This document shows positions 58,711 to 64,000 of a stretch of 64,000 nucleotides of DNA, piece by piece. The stretch lies in assembly GCF_024763615.1 (NCBI RefSeq), contig NC_077223.1, positions 78,058,627-78,122,626 of the forward strand. The letters are read 5' to 3'. Made by a program: the position numbers and the translations under genes. Numbering within the stretch: position 1 is the first letter of the stretch; each line of letters opens with the position of its first letter. Source of the stretch: Phlebotomus papatasi. Its lineage: Eukaryota; Arthropoda; Insecta; Diptera; Psychodidae. The notes beneath the pieces were generated by a model. The model saw only the letters and a program-made list of their open reading frames with translations, was not told where the DNA came from and searched no databases.

Positions 58711-59077
58711 GGCTGCGGATTTTCGCGGACTGCGGAATTTTCCGCCGATTTTCGCGGATTTTCGCGAACCTTCAAATATTTCGAGGGTTTTCACGCACTG
58801 CATTTTCTTGCATTTTCACCTAATTTTCTTAATTTTCAAGTGAAATTTCGCACATCTTGAGCCTAAAGGAGACTCTGATGTGATGTAAAATTTGAGGCCT
58901 TTATCTCTCATAGATTCCGACATAATTGACTTCAAAGATTTCCAGACATTTTTGATCGTTTCTCACTTAATTTTCCTCATTCTCAAGTGAAATTTTATAG
59001 ACGATTTCTAAAAGAAAGTCCTCACGTTGTTTGTCTGTCTGTCCGTCCGGCTATCACCAGCTCAGAGGCAAAAGGGT

Positions 59078-59880
59078 TACTGTGTTATCACACTTGCACA
59101 TTAAAATTTTAATATGATTCACATTAATTGTCGCTGGTGAAAGTCCAAATGTGTAATTTGTGTGTTTGAATCATTTTATATTCAAAATTTGATCTATTTG
59201 TTGATAAAAAGGTAGACTTGGCCCGCAAAATTTGATATAAATTTATTTATAGCATTAATGCGAAAAATTAATGTGATTTTCTCTTTAATTTTTTAATGTG
59301 AAAAATATTTATGCTTTAGATAAATTTAAATTTATTTTTGCAGGCCAAGTCCACTTTTTTATCATTAAATAGAAAAACCCCAAATATTAAGTGACTCAAA
59401 GACACAAATAACATATTTGGACGCTCACAAGCGACAATTAATGTGAATCACATTAAAATTTTAATGTGTAACGGCGTTATCACACTTGCACATTAAAATT
59501 TTAATGTGATTCACATTAATTGTCGCTTGTGAGCGTCCAAATATGTTATTTGTGTCTTTGAGTCACTTAATATTTGGGGTTTTTCTATTTATTGATAAAG
59601 AAGTAGACTTGGCCTGCAAAAATAAGTTTAAATTCACCTAAAGCATAAATATTTTTCACATTAAAAAATTAAAGAGAAAATCGCATTAATTTTTCGCATT
59701 AATGCTATAAATCAATTTATATCAAATTTTACGGGCCAAGTCTACCTTTTTATCAACAAATAGATCAAATTTTGAATATAAAATGATTCAAATACAAAAA
59801 TTACACATTTGGACTCTCACCAGCGACAATTAATGTGAATCATATTAAAATTTTAATGTGCAAGTGTGATAACACAGTAA
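59078..59880. repeat. Near-perfect 803 bp palindrome (two inverted MITE copies)
   Basis: The left end TTACTGTGTTATCACACTTG reappears as its reverse complement at 59861-59880, and the arms match through their whole length of about 390 bp with scattered differences. The centre is a 20 bp spacer (59469-59488, TAACGGCGTTATCACACTTG) between two copies of the self-complementary CACATTAAAATTTTAATGTG. Confidence 0.9.
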
Positions 59881-61040
59881 GTGTGATAACGCCGTAGAGT
59901 TCAAAAATATCTTGCTCTAAAATCTCTAACAAGAATTCACGAACAATTTCCCTCAGCCCTCAAGCAGGTAGATAATTTCATCAGGATGATGCTAATTTGA
60001 AAAATGACTTCATTCTAATTACACATGCTTGCCTTATCAGCTTCCAATTCGAATGTCTCCGATTGAATCACATCATGAGAAATTATTCTACTGAGCTCCT
60101 TCATTGCAGAAATATTGATTTCTTGCCAAGGTCTTTATGCTAATTTGGTTCTCTCAGTCATTGGAGTAAAATTCAAACTTCCTTTTACTCCTAAACACCC
60201 TGAAATATTTACTTTCCTCACTTTCCTGCTGTTTATTGTTCTTAAATTCCCTCATAAATTCTTCGGTATCCAGTTTCATAAAACTAAAGGACTTTCTTAT
60301 CGAACTTCAGAAGCGATATAGATTAACTTCCAGCTATGCTGGGTCTATAAATTACTCCCCTAATTCCCTATTTTATAAATAAAATGAATAAGTTATTGAG
60401 AAGAATTGGCACACCCTGAATTTATTTACTTTTTTTTAGAGTTGGAAAATTAACAAACATCGACCAAAAGTCACACACAGAAATTTCAATTGAAGAAGAG
60501 ACTTCTCAATGTCAATTGGAATGTTTCAAGCATGAGTGTGAATCATGATTTTCTAGGCATTTAGCCTACAATTTGGAGCAGTGACTATTGCCTCTTTAGA
60601 TGCTATTTCGAGTGGTACAATTAACAGAAAAAAAATCGGTGCTCTGGAACGTTTTAGAGAAATGCCGCGGTGCGGAGAATTAATTGATTTTTCCGGTCAA
60701 ACACTCTCTGCAAGAACACACACATTCTCATGTCCCTGGAATCTTCACTCACACACATATGCCGCAAATTCAATTAATCGTGCTATCTTAAAATAGTCAT
60801 GACGTAACACATCGGCAAAGATATCAAGGAAACCGGCTGAATTTCATGTTTTCTGCGGTTTTCCATGCACATTCTGCATTTTGAGAGTAGAAAGATGAAA
60901 GAAAGTAGAGCAATTTATGCTAAAAAGCCATTTGTTTTGGGAGAAATTGGGCCGTGGGTGTGGCAAAAAACACCAAAGAATTAAAGTAATTTTTCCCCAT
61001 AAATTGGACAAATTCCCAATGAATTTTATTAAAAGTCCAT

Positions 61041-61200
61041 ACCTTGGGTTGTAATCTTCGCAATAGCACACAATTTCGCACTTTTCCGTGACTTTTTTCT
61101 CGATTTTTTGCACTTTTTCACGGATCAAATTTTTCTCGGTACTTTTTCGATAAATGGCGTCGTCAGTGGTGCCAGCTGTGAATTTTAGTTCATTGTTCAA
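61041..61200 (-). other. Unassigned exon-like ORF, divergent from LAMTOR4
   Basis: From an ATG at 61200 the minus strand encodes about 53 residues (MNNELKFTAGTTDDAIYRKS... ending EDYNPR), rich in Lys and Glu. It then meets a plausible donor, AAG|GTATGG, at 61041/61040; beyond it the ORF reads on but becomes AT-rich and hydrophobic. I do not recognise the peptide. It could be the first coding exon of a gene whose next exons I could not find, or the noncoding first exon of alpha-spectrin. Splicing it to the acceptor at 55948 would read out of frame with the spectrin ATG, so in that case the ORF would be incidental or a uORF. Coding status is uncertain. Confidence 0.3.
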
Positions 61201-61312
61201 TGCCCCAGAGGGCCAATTGATCAGCTGTTTTTGTTGTCATCAGCTGTCACTTTGTTTTCCTTTGAGATTTCTGGGAATTTATTTTTAAGTTCTTATAATT
61301 TTATCACTAAAC
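61201..61312. promoter_or_regulatory. Short bidirectional promoter with repeated CAGCTG E-boxes
   Basis: Only 112 bp separate the LAMTOR4 ATG (+) from the ATG of the minus-strand exon-like ORF. CAGCTG occurs at 61222-61227 and 61241-61246, and again at 61173-61178 just inside the left ORF. In Drosophila a CAGCTG-core E-box is one of the recognised housekeeping core-promoter motifs, typical of TATA-less divergent promoters. No TATA box is seen at a useful distance. The promoter role is inferred from position plus motif clustering. Confidence 0.5.
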
Positions 61313-61652
61313 ATGTTGAATTTGGAGAGGATTCCTGATCAAATAGGATACTTGGTCCTCACGGAGGATGGTGCAGTACAGGCATCCGGAGGAGATCTCG
61401 AGAACAATGAAGCAAAGGCAAATATAATCTCCGGAATGGTGAATCTCACTGAAAAGTAGGTTTTTTATTGCGTATTTCTCGTATTTCTCCAAGGAATTTA
61501 ATAAAATTTTGGTTTTCAGCATTGATCCCAAGGTATTCAAGAAGAATGGATGCAAGAGAATATCAATTGTGTATGATGACTTCAGCTATACTATTTGCCT
61601 GTCCAATAAAAAGATCTACGTGGTAAAGAGGCGATTCCCATCAAACAATTAA
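61313..61652 (+). CDS. LAMTOR4: Ragulator complex protein LAMTOR4, two exons, 91 aa
   Basis: Exons 61313-61455 and 61520-61652 are joined across a 64 bp GT/AG intron that splits an Asn codon. The N-terminus contains LERIPDQIGYLVL followed by GDLENNE, which matches the diagnostic opening of LAMTOR4. The C-terminus ends with KIYVVKRRF, matching the family's VFVVKRQ strand. LAMTOR4 is a roadblock-fold subunit of the pentameric Ragulator, which anchors Rag GTPases to the lysosome and supports amino-acid activation of mTORC1. Length is close to the human protein (99 aa). It is convergent with CCZ1: 38 bp separate the two stop codons. No AATAAA was seen between the LAMTOR4 stop and the CCZ1 coding exon, so its 3' UTR probably runs antisense into CCZ1. 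Confidence 0.93.
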
Positions 61653-61679
61653 TTTCCTGTAATATTTACAATACTTTGC

Positions 61680-61685
61680 TTTATT
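61680..61685 (-). promoter_or_regulatory. CCZ1 poly(A) signal in the 38 bp stop-to-stop gap
   Basis: The plus strand reads TTTATT, giving AATAAA on the CCZ1 strand 5 bp after its stop codon. Cleavage 10-30 nt further would fall at or inside the LAMTOR4 stop codon. Confidence 0.6.
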
Positions 61686-61690
61686 ATCAG

Positions 61691-62221
61691 TTATATTTGC
61701 TTATCAAAGAATACATTCTTTATATGTTGATCACACATCTTGCTGGTTTCCTCTGTAAAAGAAAAAGAAGTCTTGGTTTCTTGTGATTCTTTTTCGAGCA
61801 ATTTGGGACTTACCAGCAATCTCCAGGAGGGTCGCATTTTTGTTGACTATGGCTATAAAATGCCTGGCATTGGATTTCTTGTGAGTTATCCAGAAATCAC
61901 TGCACATTTTAACAACAGTCTCCTCACTAACATTGCTCCCATTGCGTTCTTCATAGAGATCAGCGATAACATTCATGATATCGCGGGAAACATTGGGATT
62001 TTTGTGCACATTTCGTCCCTCAGAAAAAAATGTCGTATCGTGCTGTAAACTGAATTCATTAAAATACAGGAATCTCGAAGAGAATCCATCTGAGAAGTCA
62101 TTAATTTTCACAGAATTGCTTCCAGTGAAACTTTCGCTGATTTCCGATGAGATCGTTGTAAGTTGTGGCCCTATAAATGACTGGAGTTCACCGTACAGAT
62201 CCTCCGAGAGAGTTGTGGAGT
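61691..62221 (-). CDS. CCZ1: Vacuolar fusion protein CCZ1, C-terminal two exons (5' part outside window)
   Basis: Minus-strand exons 62221-61814 and 61752-61691, separated by a 61 bp GT/AG intron, encode about 155 residues. Recognisable CCZ1 C-terminal blocks appear in order: FIGPQLTTISSEISESF (the family has a VGPQLTVLASDI-like block), FLYFNEFSLQHD, then VVKMCSDFWITHKKSNARH, then NATLLEIAEET ending in HIKNVFFDKQI. CCZ1 with MON1 forms the guanine exchange factor that activates Rab7 on late endosomes and autophagosomes. The exon begins after the acceptor TTTTCAG at 62222; earlier exons were not found up to 64000, so the gene continues beyond the right edge or across a large intron. A minus-strand AATAAA at 61685-61680 lies only 5 bp beyond the stop codon. 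Confidence 0.9.
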
Positions 62222-62504
62222 CTGAAAATTAAAAGCCAGTGATAAGCCTAGATCAGCTTATAGAGGTGCGATTCCTTCATTGCAAATTTGGATTGTGGCA
62301 AACCCGAACGATATTTATACACTTTATACATAAATAATGCAAATTTCGTTTAATAATTCTTAAACTGTATGTTAACATATTATCGTTATTAATAAGGAAA
62401 ATTGGATGAGAAATTCATAAAAGTGTCTGAAAATCTTTAAAGTCGATTATCTCAGAAACTATGAGAGATAGAGGCCTCAACTTTACATTAATTGAGAACC
62501 TTTG

Positions 62505-62765
62505 TCAGCGACCCGAGAAAATCGCGCCTCGCGAAAATTAGCGAAAAAATTCGCGCACCGCGAAAATCCGCGAACAAAATTCGCTCCCTGCGAAAATCCG
62601 CGAAAAATTTCACGCCCCGCAAAAATCCGAGAAAAAATTCGCGCCGCGTCCCCCGAAAATTTGAGAAAAAAATTCGCGCCCTGCGAAAATTCGCGAAAAA
62701 ATACCCGACCCGCGAAAATTCATGAAAAATACGCGACCCGCGAAAATCCGCGAAAAATTTCACAA
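62505..62765. repeat. Tandem repeat of GCGAAAATCCGCGAAAAAAT
   Basis: About nine units of about 30 bp contain CGCGAAAATCCGCGAAAAA followed by TTCGCGCCC. They encode Arg/Lys- or Phe-rich ORFs in several frames, which are artefacts. Similar words occur at 58718-58775. Confidence 0.8.
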
Positions 62766-62788
62766 ATTTTCTTAAAATTGAAATATTT

Positions 62789-63005
62789 AATCCTTTAAGG
62801 ACGACTAGGTCACCCGTGACGCCCGTGACCCATAGAAAAAATAATTTTTCCTGACTACCTGAAGTTATTTCTTTCTAATGTTTGTACATAATCACGAAGT
62901 AAAAAGATGTAGGAATCTAGGATATTTTTTGCAAATCTCCAGCTACTTGCAATATAAAAAATATTTAAGCTCAAAAATGACGAATTTTCAAATTTTCACA
63001 TTGGT
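62789..63005. mobile_element. Truncated TTAA-family relic
   Basis: AATCCTTTAAGGACGACTAG resembles the TTAACCCTTTAAGGAC terminus. The block AGATGTAGGAATCTAGGATA...AATTTTCAAATTTTCACATTGG is the reverse complement of 13745-13860, beside the piggyBac relic. Confidence 0.55.
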
Positions 63006-64000
63006 AGGGGAAAGTCGTCTGCCTTCAAACGAAAAATGGAGTTCGAAATTTAAGATTTTTTCTGAAGAATCCACAAAATGGATTTTATTTTCTACTACAC
63101 CAAAAAATTCTCTTGTTCATTCGGCGTATATGATTACCTCATTCTGAGGAAATTAAAAAAGTGATGTCGATTTGTATGAAGGCAGCTGGCATAGTCAGCC
63201 TTTAAACGCGAGGCAGCTGCCTTTAAATGTTTTTTTTTCATTGAGAATATTGAATCAATAAAACTAAATGGGCTATAAATGATTAGGTTGAAGCCTAACG
63301 CACTCACTAAAATCATCACTGCAGTCAAAAGACATTACACAATAACTTTTCTTCACATTTTTCTGAAGCACTGTTTTGCACTTGAAAATTTGGAAGAAAA
63401 AGCCATTGAAGTTGACAATTGTCAACTTGAAACATCCCGGCCGGAGCAAGATAGCAGGTTATAAGTATTTATATGACACAGAGAGCGACAATCAGAACAA
63501 GTGATTCCCAACCACAATTTTAACCCAAGTAGAGACTGGAAACGTACCAAGCGAACAGAATTCTGTTCAATCACTTTCAAAAAAAATATTTATATGACGT
63601 TCGTCAGAGAAAAGTAGGAGTTCGATTTCACATGTTTTGATGTATGGAAAGATAGGATTTAAAGGCACACGACATTAGCATTTAAAGGCTGCTGCAGGGT
63701 GATATTTGCAAATTTTTGCCACCCACAAAAATTGTGTCATCTGAACCAAAATGTATTAACAGAAATATTAAGCCTGATTAACCTTCTATGTGTCACAATG
63801 GAAGATTTATTTGTAAAATGATTTTTACTATGAAAAATCACATGATTTGTGGAACATCAAAATTACAGTTTAGAGCTCATTTTCATTTTTTTTGATCTAG
63901 CATCTAGGAAATAGGAGCTAGGCTCTCCATTTTTTGATGATTTGTGAGGATGATGGATAGCTACCTAATAGTTAATACAATATAATTTATGCTTTTGAGA

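Larger units (their letters stand above)
55949..60843. other. 5' flank / 5'-UTR intron region of alpha-spectrin
   Basis: No coding gene was recognised. It contains a SINE (57195-57475), a minisatellite (58075-58710) and the 803 bp palindrome (59078-59880). The stretch 60560-60790 is GC-richer than the rest and could hold a promoter or noncoding exon; this is a guess. Confidence 0.5.
62222..64000. other. CCZ1 intron / upstream region
   Basis: It lies 5' of the CCZ1 exon. It contains a GC-rich tandem repeat (62505-62765) and a TTAA-type relic (62789-63005). I found no further CCZ1 exon or other gene up to the edge. Confidence 0.5.

Noticed and set aside
60115..60321. 68-codon plus-strand ORF in the spectrin 5' flank
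   Set aside because: Hydrophobic, AT-driven frame without motif, splice context or conserved look.
61731..62111. The CCZ1 region as a complete 126 aa gene starting at 62111
   Set aside because: The codon at 62111 is GTG, the frame continues upstream to a splice acceptor at 62222, and the tail after 61814 is intronic; it is the 3' part of a larger gene.
62488..62798. Arg/Lys-rich and Phe/Arg-rich ORFs on both strands
   Set aside because: They are translations of a 30 bp GC-rich tandem repeat in several frames.

Overview
The window is AT-rich eukaryotic DNA from an insect nuclear genome. Spliced genes with GT/AG introns, AATAAA signals and an alpha-spectrin that reads almost residue for residue like the fly protein point to a dipteran. 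The density of small inverted-repeat transposons and the mix of 60-80 bp and multi-kb introns suggest a nematoceran (midge, sand fly or similar) rather than Drosophila. That placement is inference. No bacterial, plasmid, CRISPR or viral genes were recognised.

Genes, left to right. (1) 2270-15057 (+): six-exon F-box/leucine-rich-repeat protein, most like FBXL6. (2) 24405-26016 (+): two-exon bifunctional coenzyme A synthase (PPAT + DPCK). (3) 30947-32143 (+): two-exon class III alcohol dehydrogenase / S-(hydroxymethyl)glutathione dehydrogenase. (4) 37999-55880 (-): complete coding sequence of alpha-spectrin in five coding exons (2414 aa), with a 5'-UTR splice acceptor at 55949/55948 implying a noncoding first exon further right. 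(5) 61313-61652 (+): LAMTOR4, a Ragulator subunit, 91 aa. (6) 61691-62221 (-): the last two exons of CCZ1, the Rab7-GEF subunit; its 5' part lies outside the window. An unassigned minus-strand exon-like ORF (61041-61200) lies head to head with LAMTOR4 across a short E-box-rich promoter. Exon joins were checked by phase arithmetic and by the continuity of family motifs.

These are housekeeping genes: cytoskeleton, CoA synthesis, formaldehyde detoxification, lysosomal signalling and ubiquitin-ligase adaptor. They do not form one pathway. The exception is the LAMTOR4/CCZ1 pair: both act on the late endosome/lysosome and they are convergent, with 38 bp between stop codons.

The rest is a dense, nested landscape of nonautonomous mobile elements: at least nine copies of a CACTGAG...CTCAGTG element; seven copies of a CAGTAGACTC element flanked by TA; TTAA-flanked elements carrying the palindrome GGGTCATATATGACCC; a decayed piggyBac-like transposase in an FBXL6 intron; hAT-like 130 bp elements; tRNA-derived SINE heads; LINE reverse-transcriptase scraps; several foldback elements; and an almost perfect 803 bp palindrome at 59078-59880. 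The most informative structures are that palindrome, a triple tandem duplication of one element with its flank (48391-49140), and a TTAA element (32538-34873) whose nested insertions can be read against an uninterrupted copy (5504-6459).
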